In this document: piece after piece, positions 17,616-26,800 of the stretch
How the letters are laid out: every line of letters begins with the position of its first letter
Position numbering within the stretch: the first letter of the stretch is position 1
Assembly (NCBI GenBank): GCA_040510375.1
Contig: JBEVJC010000034.1
Span: 1 to 64,000, forward strand
Length of the DNA: 64,000 nucleotides
Source: JBEVJC01 sp040510375
Lineage (GTDB): Bacteria; Bacteroidota; Bacteroidia; Chitinophagales; Chitinophagaceae
Reading direction: 5' to 3'
Notes under the pieces: generated by a model
What the model saw: only the letters and a program-made list of their open reading frames with translations
Database searches by the model: none
Told to the model about the DNA's origin: nothing
Made by a program: the position numbers and the translations under genes

Positions 17616-17684
17616 GGTGAAACCGGTATTGCAAGATGCCAGATAACAGGGTGAAACCGGTAATGCATGTGCCGGGTAATGTTC
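17616..17684. repeat. Two-copy 34-bp imperfect tandem repeat
   Basis: GGTGAAACCGGTATTGCA (17616-17633) recurs as GGTGAAACCGGTAATGCA (17650-17667), 17 of 18 identical, with the following bases also partly alike (TGCCaGaTAA against TGCCgGgTAA). It fills the spacer between the convergent kinase and HTH genes. Function unknown; it may be a binding-site array or a slippage duplication. Confidence 0.6.
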
Positions 17685-17694
17685 AGTCCACCGG

Positions 17695-18069
17695 TCATTT
17701 CTTTTTCAGGCCTTCCAGTTTTTCCTCCATCAATGCATTATACTTTTCCAGGAGTTCATAGTATTTGTCTTTCCATGAATCCCGTTGTTTGGTTGCCTCT
17801 TCCACTGTTTGCGGAGGCAGATAATTTTCTTCCGGATCATGCACCATGTACCTTGGCATATCCGGAAACTGTTCGGTAAAATCATATTTGATGGCTTTCC
17901 CGTATGCGGTAAGAATATGGAAGTCGAGGTCGGGATTTGCAATATGTTTATAATAACTGCTACGGCTGTAACCCGCTTTCACAGCCACTTTTTCCTTATT
18001 GATCCTGGTGGCCTCCACGGCAGTTGACAGGACTTGTCCACGGTTCAGTTTCGTTTTTTTCTTTGTCAC
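17695..18069 (-). CDS. Small helix-turn-helix DNA-binding protein
   Basis: About 124 residues when started at the GTG at 18069, giving TKKKTKLNRGQVLSTAVEATRINKEKVAVKAGYSRSSYYKHI. A longer frame from an ATG at 18234 adds a hydrophobic stretch that reads like translated intergenic DNA. INKEKVAVKAGYSRSSYYKHIANPDL looks like a phage-repressor-type helix-turn-helix, and the C terminus (about 90-124, KQRDSWKDKYYELLEKYNALMEEKLEGLKKK) is a strong coiled coil, probably for dimerisation. I know similar short regulators in Chitinophagaceae but not their targets. It is divergent from the ECF sigma gene and could regulate it. Confidence 0.7.
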   Translation of the reverse strand: MTKKKTKLNRGQVLSTAVEATRINKEKVAVKAGYSRSSYYKHIANPDLDFHILTAYGKAIKYDFTEQFPDMPRYMVHDPEENYLPPQTVEEATKQRDSWKDKYYELLEKYNALMEEKLEGLKKK

Positions 18070-18319
18070 TGACCGTAAAGAAATCAATAGTAATGCGTAA
18101 AAAAGGATACAATAAAATGCATTTATTATATATAATTGTGTAATATTGTTTACCGGGTGATACGTAATTGACCAGTTCAAATACCAGCCCGGCCCATTAA
18201 TGATGGCAGGCCCGATGTCCAACATCCGGCCCATATGTTCTGCTCCTGAAATATCTACGCGCTTCGTTCACACCGCCATCTTTTTAGAAGATATTGTCTT
18301 ACAATTTAAAATACTGACT

Positions 18320-18910
18320 GTGACAGTTGCTGAATCAACCGTACCGGAGTATGTGCGGTCCTTCCAGGAAGGAGATGAACAGGCGTTTAATTATTTTTTC
18401 CGGGAACATTACGTTGCGCTTTCGCTGTTTGCGTACCGGATCGTCAGGCAGATGGAAGCCGCAGAAGAAATTGCAGGTGATGCATTTCTTAAACTCTGGG
18501 AACGAAGGCGGGGTTTCTCCCATCCGCTTGCCATGCGATCCTTCGTGTATACTGCTGCACGTTTTGCCAGCCTGAATGTTGTGCGGGGTAATCTTCGCGA
18601 ACGAAAAAAAATACGGGAGCTGGGTTATTTCTGTGAGCGGGAGGAACGGTTTATCCTGCAGCAGCTGATCAGCACAGAAGTATACCAGGAATTAATGTCG
18701 GCAATTCATTCGCTGCCCCGTCAGTGCAGGAAGATTTTTGAATCATTATTCCTGAACCGTCAGACCGCAGGGGAAGTTGCTCTTGAAATGCGGTTGTCGG
18801 TGAGTACGGTCCGCAACCAGAAGGCCCGGGCGATCCAGTTATTGCGTGCCCGGCTGGAGCAGGCCGGAAATTTTTCCCTTGACACGGATTTTATTTTTCT
18901 GGAACTTTAA
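18320..18910 (+). CDS. ECF-type RNA polymerase sigma factor
   Basis: About 196 residues from a GTG at 18320; in-frame ATGs at 18200 and 18218 would add 34-40 residues unlike the family and overlap the HTH gene's upstream region. Region 2 is VRSFQEGDEQAFNYFFREHYVALSLFAYRIV then EIAGDAFLKLWERR; region 4 is AIHSLPRQCRKIFESLFLNRQTAGEVALEMRLSVSTVRNQKARAIQLL. This is the Bacteroidota FecI-like branch (often RpoE-like with SusCD loci). No anti-sigma FecR gene or SusCD pair is adjacent, which is unusual for that branch. The downstream secreted protein is its only same-strand neighbour. Confidence 0.9.
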   Translation: MTVAESTVPEYVRSFQEGDEQAFNYFFREHYVALSLFAYRIVRQMEAAEEIAGDAFLKLWERRRGFSHPLAMRSFVYTAARFASLNVVRGNLRERKKIRELGYFCEREERFILQQLISTEVYQELMSAIHSLPRQCRKIFESLFLNRQTAGEVALEMRLSVSTVRNQKARAIQLLRARLEQAGNFSLDTDFIFLEL

Positions 18911-18917
18911 TCCGGGG

Positions 18918-18986
18918 AAGAACCAGTGGCAGGACTAACATTTGCAATGTCAACTGCAGATGGTTTACTAAGCCATCCTGGTTCTT
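18918..18986. promoter_or_regulatory. Long-range inverted repeat before the secreted-protein gene
   Basis: AAGAACCAG (18918-18926) and its exact complement CTGGTTCTT (18978-18986) are followed inward by GGC and GCC, and the loop holds a second imperfect stem (CATTTGCA with TGCAGATG). Transcribed, this would fold into a two-stem element filling most of the 107-base spacer. It could be the sigma gene's terminator or the leader of the next gene. Confidence 0.4.
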
Positions 18987-19017
18987 TCATCAATAACCTT
19001 AACCAAAATATTCAGCC

Positions 19018-19971
19018 ATGCTTCCACAAATTTTACTGGTCTTCTTTTTATTGAATTTTTTTTCCGCCAATGCACAACTGGTCAACTATGATGATAGAGG
19101 AAAGGTCAGGATCCTTTCTTCCTTCCTGGTGGTGCAGATCGATACCAATACCGTGCAGATCCGGGAGAAAGAACAGTCTGTGGTGGCGGGTAGTCTTATT
19201 TCGCCGGTAATAAACCTTGGTGCTGCCGTTATTGGTGAGGCCATCAAACACGGAGCGCAAAAGTATTCGTCCATACTCACGGCCACCGCTTCTGCGGCGG
19301 GTTTCTGGCTTTCCGAAAGCCAGTTGTCATTGCCGGTGTTAACTATCAGGCGTATGGTGATGTTGCCAGGAAGTGAGCGCCCCGAGCAGGCGTTCAGCAT
19401 TGTTCTCAGGCCCGAGTTATCCGCCGACCGGACGGCTTTCCGTTTCGTGCTGAAGGATCCGTTCCAGTATAAATATTCGGGTGTCAGGACAAAGGGGAAA
19501 TTTGATTATGTAAACATCGAGCTGCTGATCAGCCTGCGTGCGCTGGTGATTGAAGAGGGTGAATATAAAACATCGGAGTTGCGATCATCATCCATAGCAA
19601 TACCCGCTGTAAAAGCAGGAAGTACATATGACCCTTCTTTAAATATACATGCCGGTGGCTGGTTTCCGTTTCCTCCCAGGCCCAGTTTCCTTATCGGGTC
19701 GGAGGAAGTTAGTGAGATTTCAAAAACCGTTTCCACAAACGGCACATCCAATGGAAAACCAGATAATGATACATTAACAACGGTAACGCGGACCATTGAA
19801 AAAACAGGAACAGGTGCACAGGTATTAAGCCGGCGGTCGGGAAATTATGAAATCACCGTAGAACTGGTGGAGATCAATCCTTACAAGGGCCGGGCTGTTG
19901 AAAGGGAAAAGGTAACCAATGCGGGACTGGAGCCACTGGCCGAACTTTTAAAAGAGGCAGCAAAGAAATGA
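19018..19971 (+). CDS. Secreted protein of unknown function
   Basis: A 317-residue protein with a clear signal peptide (LLVFFLLNFFSANAQ, cleaved near residue 20). Residues about 58-98 form a Gly/Ala-rich hydrophobic stretch (SLISPVINLGAAVIGEAIKHG, SILTATASAAGFW) that might insert in a membrane or pack as a core helix pair. The rest is beta-rich, with a low-complexity polar linker near 240-260 (NGTSNGKPDNDTL) and a charged C terminus. I recognise no domain. Its position 107 bases after the ECF sigma gene makes it a candidate member of that regulon. Confidence 0.75.
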   Translation: MLPQILLVFFLLNFFSANAQLVNYDDRGKVRILSSFLVVQIDTNTVQIREKEQSVVAGSLISPVINLGAAVIGEAIKHGAQKYSSILTATASAAGFWLSESQLSLPVLTIRRMVMLPGSERPEQAFSIVLRPELSADRTAFRFVLKDPFQYKYSGVRTKGKFDYVNIELLISLRALVIEEGEYKTSELRSSSIAIPAVKAGSTYDPSLNIHAGGWFPFPPRPSFLIGSEEVSEISKTVSTNGTSNGKPDNDTLTTVTRTIEKTGTGAQVLSRRSGNYEITVELVEINPYKGRAVEREKVTNAGLEPLAELLKEAAKK

Positions 19972-20013
19972 GTTGTGGAAACTGACTGATCATTTAACCA
20001 TTGTGAAAGTAGA

Positions 20014-20868
20014 TCATCTGCTATCAGAAACCAGGTCGCCGTAACTGATTAACAAAATCCCCTTCTTTTTTATCAGTTCAATGATCTCTTTGTTGGTGAA
20101 CAGGTCGGTCACCCCCTGGCGGTCAGCTGCCACATCTTCATAACCGATATGGAAGATAGCTTTAAGCTCGGCATCGTTATAACCCGGATGATCCAGGAAC
20201 AGATAAGTTTTTCCAGGTTCCAGTTTATCGAGCATTTTTTTAAAGGAAGAGATTTTTTCTTCGGGGGTTTTATGAGGACCATCATAACCAATATAGTTTA
20301 GTCCTGCTGGTTCGGGATCAAGCGGGATCCGGTATTCTTCAGCCAGTTTTTTTGTAAGCAAAACTACTTCGGGTGTTAGGTAAGTGCAACCCATATGTGA
20401 TGAAAGATGACTGACAGAAGGCAATAGTTTTAGCGCCAGTTCAATTTGTGCGCGAAATTCAATTTCCACATCCTGGATTGTCCATTTGTTTTCCCTGATG
20501 GACTGGCCCGGATAGTTTGGGTTGGCATTAACCATGGGGAAAAAATATCCGTTACTATCCCTGAGGCTCCTGCAGTTGGTAAGGGGCCTGTATTTTATAT
20601 TATCCCATTCGCTGGTCAATGCCAGGTGAATACCAATATCAACACCGCTGGTTTCTTTTAATAATTTAACTGCTTCGGGGAACCAGGGTGAGGGCACAAT
20701 CACTTCAATACTTTTCTGGATTCCGTTTTTATAACAATCAATCAATGCAAGGTTACCGGAATGGGAGAAGCCCATATCGTCACCACGGACAATCAGTTTC
20801 TGGGCCGGTGCCTTTAGTGCCAGCAGTAGCAATAGTGGCAGGAGTCGTTTCACCATCTGAATGTCCAT
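20014..20868 (-). CDS. Exported YdjC/ChbG-family carbohydrate deacetylase
   Basis: A 284-residue protein with a signal peptide (LLPLLLLLALKAPAQ). The catalytic fold begins with LIVRGDDMGFSHSGNLALIDCYKNG, where the DD pair binds the metal; GIHLALTSEW and LSSHMGC supply the metal His residues, and YLFLDHPGYND a late His. ChbG-type enzymes remove an acetyl group from N-acetylglucosamine disaccharides; here export suggests action on periplasmic or extracellular glycans. An ATG at 20856 is an equally possible start that gives a tidier signal peptide. It is divergent from the gene at 20968. Confidence 0.9.
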   Translation of the reverse strand: MDIQMVKRLLPLLLLLALKAPAQKLIVRGDDMGFSHSGNLALIDCYKNGIQKSIEVIVPSPWFPEAVKLLKETSGVDIGIHLALTSEWDNIKYRPLTNCRSLRDSNGYFFPMVNANPNYPGQSIRENKWTIQDVEIEFRAQIELALKLLPSVSHLSSHMGCTYLTPEVVLLTKKLAEEYRIPLDPEPAGLNYIGYDGPHKTPEEKISSFKKMLDKLEPGKTYLFLDHPGYNDAELKAIFHIGYEDVAADRQGVTDLFTNKEIIELIKKKGILLISYGDLVSDSR

Positions 20869-20967
20869 ATTATTTGTTTTTTAAAATCTAAAGGGGTGGG
20901 ATTAATGAGGTAAATAAAATTCAGTTGTTTGTCGTCTCTTTCGCACAAATGAAGTAATCTGCACTCT

Positions 20968-21579
20968 ATGGCAATGCTCAACGGCAGGGAGTTCGGATCA
21001 TGGGATAACTATTTCCGGGAAAAATTTCCGGAGGATAAACTTATAGTTGATCGTGATACGGAACCGGGACTATTTACCATCAATGTCCGTTCAAGGGATC
21101 TCGAATGTGAAACCAGATTGACAATCGAATTCCCGGGGCAGGACACCTGTATGGTTACCTGCCGCAATCCTGATTCTTCGTTAAGCGGAATCGGATTAAA
21201 CGGCGACCTGCTGAATGATGCAATGTTTGAAACTTACTATGAATTCAATGATATCAGTCTTGACCAGCTCGACAACCAATTAAATATCCCACTTTATTTT
21301 GGATGGACGGAAGAACTTGATCTATACCACGAAAAAATAATCCAGGCAGAATTGCTGGTCCATGATACAAAGGGAATGCACCGGATACCGGTCGAAAAAA
21401 ACCGGACCTGGCTGGATAAAGCAGGCTGCCTGCTGATGTTTTTTACCTGGCCCGTTTTATATATCCAGCACCAGGTGGTGCTGATATTGTATCGTACCGG
21501 GATCCGGAAATATCGCAAGCACCAGGTAGATGTCCCGCCGATGATAAGTTTGCGTGCGACAGACCGGCCTGTTACTTAA
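20968..21579 (+). CDS. Protein of unknown function with one hydrophobic segment
   Basis: A 203-residue protein with no signal peptide. Residues 1-130 are acidic and soluble, with alternating beta-strand-like stretches (ETRLTIEFPGQDTCMVTCRNP). Around residues 151-170 lies a hydrophobic segment (GCLLMFFTWPVLYIQHQVVLILY) flanked by basic residues, which may anchor the protein by its C-terminal part to the inner membrane, leaving a short basic tail. I do not recognise the family. It stands between the deacetylase and tetR and shows no operon link. Confidence 0.7.
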   Translation: MAMLNGREFGSWDNYFREKFPEDKLIVDRDTEPGLFTINVRSRDLECETRLTIEFPGQDTCMVTCRNPDSSLSGIGLNGDLLNDAMFETYYEFNDISLDQLDNQLNIPLYFGWTEELDLYHEKIIQAELLVHDTKGMHRIPVEKNRTWLDKAGCLLMFFTWPVLYIQHQVVLILYRTGIRKYRKHQVDVPPMISLRATDRPVT

Positions 21580-21736
21580 CACTCAACGGTGCGGATATTG
21601 CCACGCCCTGTCCTGCAGACGCTTCAAATGCGTGGACTTCAACAAAATCTGTCAGTCGTGGAAGTGTTGATTCTGAACCTTTTACACACGTGTTTTCTTT
21701 TTTCAAAAATTTTATATCTTTTCTTTAGGAAATAAA

Positions 21737-21769
21737 TTTGGAGCCAATTATAAAACATCCTTACTTTTG
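21737..21769 (+). promoter_or_regulatory. Bacteroidota promoter of the tetR gene
   Basis: TTTG (21737-21740), 21 bases, then TACTTTTG (21762-21769): both boxes match the Bacteroidota TTTG / TAnnTTTG consensus with normal spacing. Transcription should start near 21776, inside the dyad that follows directly, 24 bases before the tetR ATG. Confidence 0.7.
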
Positions 21770-21782
21770 CTAACGGTGTTAG
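21770..21782. promoter_or_regulatory. Candidate TetR operator O1
   Basis: CTAACGGTGTTAG is a perfect dyad (CTAAC, GGT, GTTAG) abutting the -7 box and covering the expected transcription start of tetR. A dimer bound here would block its own promoter. A related sequence recurs before the RND operon at 22416-22428. Confidence 0.6.
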
Positions 21783-21793
21783 AAAATTAAACA

Positions 21794-22396
21794 ATGGGAA
21801 TCACAGAAAGACGCATACGGCAAAAAGACGGGGTCCGGTCCAGTATCCTGGAAACGGCCTGGAAAATCGTCCGCGAGGAAGGTTGGCAGGCTTTGTCTAT
21901 CCGTAAAATTGCAGATGCCATTGAGTACAGCGTTCCTGTTGTGTACGATCATTTTGAGAACAAGGAAGCCATCCTGCTTGAATTCGGTAAACAGGGGTTT
22001 GATCTCCTGGCTAAACTATTACAGGAAGCAAAGGATACCACTCCTGATCCGGCTGAACAATTGAGACGGATTGCAGATGCTTACTGGAACTTTGCCGCTA
22101 CTCAGAAAGAGTATTATCAGATAATGTATGGGGTGAATATAAATTCCTGTGAAACGGGAAAATGTTTACCGGAGAAGGAGGTGTTCCGGAATATGGTGAT
22201 GGATCCGCTTTCCAGACTACTGGCAGAAAACCCCGATAAAAGAATCAACGCATGCCTGAAATACCATACTTACTGGTCAGTCATGCACGGTCTTATTTCT
22301 ATTAAAATGCTAAACTATCCGGATGTAGCCGATGAATTGAATAAACTGGTCCTTGAAGACGCCATAAACGGATTTATTAAAAATCTGAGGGGCTGA
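21794..22396 (+). CDS. TetR/AcrR family transcriptional regulator
   Basis: A 200-residue repressor-type protein. The DNA-binding head (1-60) reads SILETAWKIVREEGWQALSIRKIADAIEYSVPVVYDHFENKEAILLEFG, the standard TetR helix-turn-helix; the helical ligand domain follows, with a TetR_C-like YWSVMHGLISIKML segment. Its location directly ahead of an RND efflux operon, and the shared dyad before both, indicate that it represses itself and the pump until an exported compound binds. The inducer cannot be read from the sequence. Confidence 0.95.
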   Translation: MGITERRIRQKDGVRSSILETAWKIVREEGWQALSIRKIADAIEYSVPVVYDHFENKEAILLEFGKQGFDLLAKLLQEAKDTTPDPAEQLRRIADAYWNFAATQKEYYQIMYGVNINSCETGKCLPEKEVFRNMVMDPLSRLLAENPDKRINACLKYHTYWSVMHGLISIKMLNYPDVADELNKLVLEDAINGFIKNLRG

Positions 22397-22409
22397 TTTT
22401 TTTTAGCCC
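22390..22409 (+). terminator. Short hairpin overlapping the tetR stop region
   Basis: GGGCT and AGCCC flank a T-rich loop of ten bases, directly around and after the tetR stop codon. The U-run sits in the loop rather than after the stem, so termination would be inefficient at best. Confidence 0.25.
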
Positions 22410-22415
22410 ACCCGG

Positions 22416-22428
22416 TTAACGTTGTTAG
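22416..22428. promoter_or_regulatory. Candidate TetR operator O2 before the RND operon
   Basis: TTAACGTTGTTAG agrees with O1 (CTAACGGTGTTAG) at 11 of 13 positions and is enclosed by a wider dyad GGTTA...TAACC (22414-22434). It lies about 120 bases upstream of the adaptor ATG. No full TAnnTTTG box is seen here, so the exact pump promoter is undetermined. Confidence 0.5.
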
Positions 22429-22546
22429 GTAACCTTTAGCCGTTACGTATTGCCCGCCAGGCGGTCGCTCCAGCGATTGCAACCCTAAACTTCTATAAAA
22501 AATTTATTAACCGGGAGATCCCCTGATTCCCCGCAACAACCGATCT

Positions 22547-23749
22547 ATGTCACAAACAAACACTCAAACCAGCCCCCGGCTCGCCGCGTTTATCCGCCGC
22601 AGCCATTTGTATTCTCTCGGGATTTTTACAATTTCCGTTCTCCTGTATGCATGCACTTCATCATCGGCAAACAACAATGTAGCGCCGCCGCCTCCGGATT
22701 TACCGGTGCTTGTTTTGAATGACCAGCAGGCAACCACCTTCCAGGATTTTACCACTTCTATTGAAGGCAGCCAGGATATTGAAATCCGTGCCCAGGTAGA
22801 TGGTTACCTGGACCGCATCCTGGTGGATGAAGGAGCGCATGTAAAAAAAGGACAATTACTTTTCCAGATCAATGCACGCCCTTACCAGGAGCAGTTGAAC
22901 AATGCCCGTGCAAACCTGGCAACAGCTAAGGCCAACCTTTCAAATGCATCGATCAATGTTGCGAAACTGACTCCGCTTGTTCAGAACAATATCGTTTCAG
23001 ACGTGCAGCTGAAAACAGCGCAGTCATCTTATGATGCTGCTGCAGCACAGGTTTCGCAGGCGCAGTCAATGGTGGAAGCCGCCTCTATCAACCTTGGTTA
23101 TACCAATGTGGTAGCACCGGTTGAAGGATATGTGGGCAGGATCCCGTTCCGTACAGGTAGCCTTGTGGGTGTTTCCACTCCCAATGCACTGACGGTTGTT
23201 TCATCGGTCAGCCAGGTGTATGCGTATTTTTCTTTCAGCGAAAAAGATTTCCTTTCGTTTACCCATCAGTTTGAAGGAACATCGATCGAAGACAAGATCA
23301 AACATATCCCTCCGGTTGAACTGATCATGGCGGATGAATCTGTGTATCCCCTGAAGGGCCGTGTAGAAACGGTTTCGGGACAATACAATGAACATAACGG
23401 AACCATTAGTTTCCGTGCCGTGTTTGAAAACACCGATGGTCTTCTCCGCTCGGGCAACAGTGGCCGGATCCGCATTCCAAGGGTTCTTGAACATGCATTC
23501 GTAGTGCCTCAGGAAACCACATTTGAAATGCAGGACAAGGTCTTTGTATTCGCAGTATCTGACAGTAATAAAGTGTCTTCCGTGCCCTTACATATTGTAG
23601 GTCGCAGCGGCAACTATTATTTTGTCGATAACGAATTTGTAAAAGGAAACCGCATCGTATACGCCGGGTTCGACAGGTTAAAGGATGGTACTGTTATCCA
23701 GCCCCAGCCTCTTTCACTCGACAGCCTCCTGAAAACAAGACCACTCTGA
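22547..23749 (+). CDS. RND efflux periplasmic adaptor (membrane fusion protein), lipoprotein
   Basis: A 400-residue AcrA/MexA-type adaptor. The N terminus has a basic start, a hydrophobic stretch and the lipobox LYAC with Cys36, so it is lipid-anchored in the inner membrane. The lipoyl halves are IEIRAQVDGYLDRILVDEGAHVKKGQLLFQINARPYQ and TNVVAPVEGYVGRIPFRTGSLVG; the alpha-hairpin between them is Ala/Gln-rich (about residues 115-185); barrel and membrane-proximal domains follow. It joins the pump at 23815 to the outer-membrane factor at 27135. The gap to the pump gene is 65 bases, consistent with one operon. Confidence 0.96.
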   Translation: MSQTNTQTSPRLAAFIRRSHLYSLGIFTISVLLYACTSSSANNNVAPPPPDLPVLVLNDQQATTFQDFTTSIEGSQDIEIRAQVDGYLDRILVDEGAHVKKGQLLFQINARPYQEQLNNARANLATAKANLSNASINVAKLTPLVQNNIVSDVQLKTAQSSYDAAAAQVSQAQSMVEAASINLGYTNVVAPVEGYVGRIPFRTGSLVGVSTPNALTVVSSVSQVYAYFSFSEKDFLSFTHQFEGTSIEDKIKHIPPVELIMADESVYPLKGRVETVSGQYNEHNGTISFRAVFENTDGLLRSGNSGRIRIPRVLEHAFVVPQETTFEMQDKVFVFAVSDSNKVSSVPLHIVGRSGNYYFVDNEFVKGNRIVYAGFDRLKDGTVIQPQPLSLDSLLKTRPL

Positions 23750-23814
23750 TTCTTATAAAACCTTATTCACCTGCAGCCCACTGCAGTTACTTTTCAATCA
23801 GTTAATTCTCTACG

Positions 23815-26800
23815 ATGTTAAAAAGATTTATAGAACGACCGGTTTTATCAACGGTCATCTCTATCCTCCTCGTTCTTCTTGGGGTGCTGTCGCTTTTCAA
23901 ATTACCGGTAACCCTGTTCCCTGATATCGCACCGCCGACTGTCCAGGTAACAGCCACTTATCCCGGTGCAAATGCCGAAGTAGTAGCAAGGGCCGTGGCA
24001 ACACCAATCGAAGAAGCGATCAACGGGGTGGAGAACATGACCTATATGACGTCTACCGCCAGTAATGACGGTACGCTGGCCATCAATGTGTACTTTAAAC
24101 TGGGAACCAATCCCGACCTGGCAGCAGTAAACGTCCAGAACCGTGTATCAAAAGCTACCAGCCAGATACCACAGGAAGTAGTGCAGGCGGGTATTTCAAC
24201 CCAGAAGCAACAGAACAGTATGATCATGGTGCCACTGATTTACAGCACCGATACTACCTACGACGAAACATTCCTGCAGAACTACGCCAAGATTAATATC
24301 ATTCCCGAAATCCAGCGGGTGGCGGGAGTTGGACAGGCCCAGGTTTTTGGTGCAAAGGATTATTCAATGAGGATCTGGCTTAAGCCCGACCGGCTTACTG
24401 CCTATCACCTTGGGGTGAATGAGGTTCTCAATGCAATCCATGAACAAAATATCGAAGCAGCACCAGGTCGTTTTGGCCAGGGTAGTACCGCTTCGTTTGA
24501 ATATATCCTGAAGTACAAGGGTAAACTTTCAAACAATACAGATTATGAGAATATCATCCTCAGCTCAACCGATGACGGATCAGTGGTCCGCCTTCGCGAT
24601 GTAGCCCGTGTTGAATTTGGTTCATTCTCCTATAGTGCAAATACACTAATCCTTGGTAAACCAGGGATTGGTATTGCAATCTTCCAGACCGCAGGATCCA
24701 ATGCCAACGATATCCTTACTGCTGTTGATGCTGTAATGAAGAAAGCAAAAACAGAGTTCCCTTCAGGTGTGGATTATTTCAATATGTATAATGCGAAAGA
24801 ATTCCTGGATTCATCAATCAGCCAGGTGTTGCATACACTTGTCGAAGCATTCATCCTGGTATTTATCGTTGTATTCATCTTCCTCCAGGATTTCCGGTCA
24901 ACACTGATTCCCGCCATCGCGGTACCGGTGGCCATTCTTGGTACATTCTTCTTCATGAACCTCTTTGGTTTCACCATCAACCTCCTTACGTTGTTTGCAT
25001 TGGTGCTTGCTATCGGGATCGTGGTGGATGATGCCATTGTGGTGGTGGAAGCCGTGCATTCCAAAATGGAACGTACCCGGCTGAACGCGCGACAGGCTAC
25101 CATTCAGTCAATGAATGAGATCTCGGGTGCCATTGTGTCCATCACCCTGGTGATGACCGCAGTGTTTGTCCCGGTTGGTTTTATGCAGGGACCCGCAGGT
25201 GTGTTTTATAAACAATTTGCCTTTACGCTGGCCATTGCCATCCTGATCTCTGCTGTGAACGCATTGACATTGAGTCCGGCCCTGTCGGCTCTGTTCCTTC
25301 GCAATCCGCACGACACAGAGACAAATGAAGACGGCACCAAAAAGAAAAAAACTTTCAGCAAACGTTTCTTTACTGCATTTAATGCAGGCTTTAACGCCAC
25401 CACTAAAAAGTATGGACATAGTCTCCAGTTCCTGTTCCGCAGGAAATGGATTGCCATCGGTGGACTGGTGATAGTTTCTTTAACTACGTTCTTCCTGATG
25501 CAGCGGACCCCAACGGGTTTTATTCCAACGGAAGACCAGGGCTTCATCCTTTATTCCGTTAACCTGCCACCGGGTGCATCGCTCGATCGTACTGAAACTG
25601 TTGCGCGGAAAATGGACAGCATTGTTAAAACCGTGGAAGCTGTTGAAAGAAGGGGAGCTGTGGTTGGACTGAATATCGTGGCCAACTCCAACAGTTCGGC
25701 CTATGCCACCGGTTTTATCCGGATGAAACCGCAGGATAAACGCGGTAAGGTGAAAGATATCAACGCCGTGATGGCGCTGTTGAATCAGAAATTTGCGGCG
25801 ATCAAGGAAGCAAGCATTTTCACGTTTATCTTCCCGACGGTCCAGGGTTTTGGTAATACCAGTGGTTTTGAATTCCTTGTACAGGACCGCACAGGCGGAC
25901 CACTCGACAAACTTGGTGCAACTGCCCAGGGTTTTATTGGTGAGTTGATGAAACGTAAGGAAATCGCGTATGCATTCACTACGTTCAATACTGCCAATCC
26001 GCAGTACATGCTGGATGTAAATGAAGAAAAAGCCAAACAACTCGGACTTTCGGTAAGTGAACTGATGCAGACCCTGCAGGTTTACTATGGTAGCAGTTTC
26101 GCGTCGGACTTCAACCGCTTTGGTAAGTTTTACCGCGTGATCGTGCAGGCAGACGCTGCATACCGTGCAGAGGAATCATCTCTCAATAATATTTTTGTAA
26201 AGAACAGTACCGGCGAAATGGTGCCCGCAAATGCCGTTGTTTCGCTTAAGAGGGTGTATGGTCCCGAGACCGTAACCCGGAATAACCTGTTCAACGCTGT
26301 AACTATTAACGGACTTCCAAAACCTGGATACAGTTCAGGTGATGCCATCAAGGCGATCGAAGAAGTAGCCGCAAACTACCTGCCCCGCGGGTATGCGTAT
26401 GAGTTCTCGGGTATGACCAGGGAAGAAACAAGCACGGGATCAGAAACAACCCTGATCTTCCTGCTCAGCCTGCTCTTTGTTTATTTCCTGCTGGCAGCAC
26501 AATACGAAAGTTATATCCTTCCGTTTGCTGTAATCCTATCAATACCGACGGGAATACTTGGTGTATTCGCCTTTATAACACTGACAGGGATTGATAATAA
26601 TATCTATGTGCAGGTCGGACTGATCATGCTGGTTGGTCTGTTGGCAAAAAATGCCATCCTGATCATCGAGTATGCGGTACAAAGACGAAGGGCCGGCAAA
26701 TCACTGGCAGCGTCTGCCATTGAAGCCGCCAAACTCAGGCTGAGACCTATTCTTATGACATCGTTTGCATTCATTGTCGGATTGCTTCCCCTTACCTGGG

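Noticed and set aside
22454..22464. CCGCC-A-GGCGG dyad and GGCGGTCGCTCCA also seen at 63100
   Set aside because: The 13-base match is expected by chance in 64 kb, and no second structure accompanies it.
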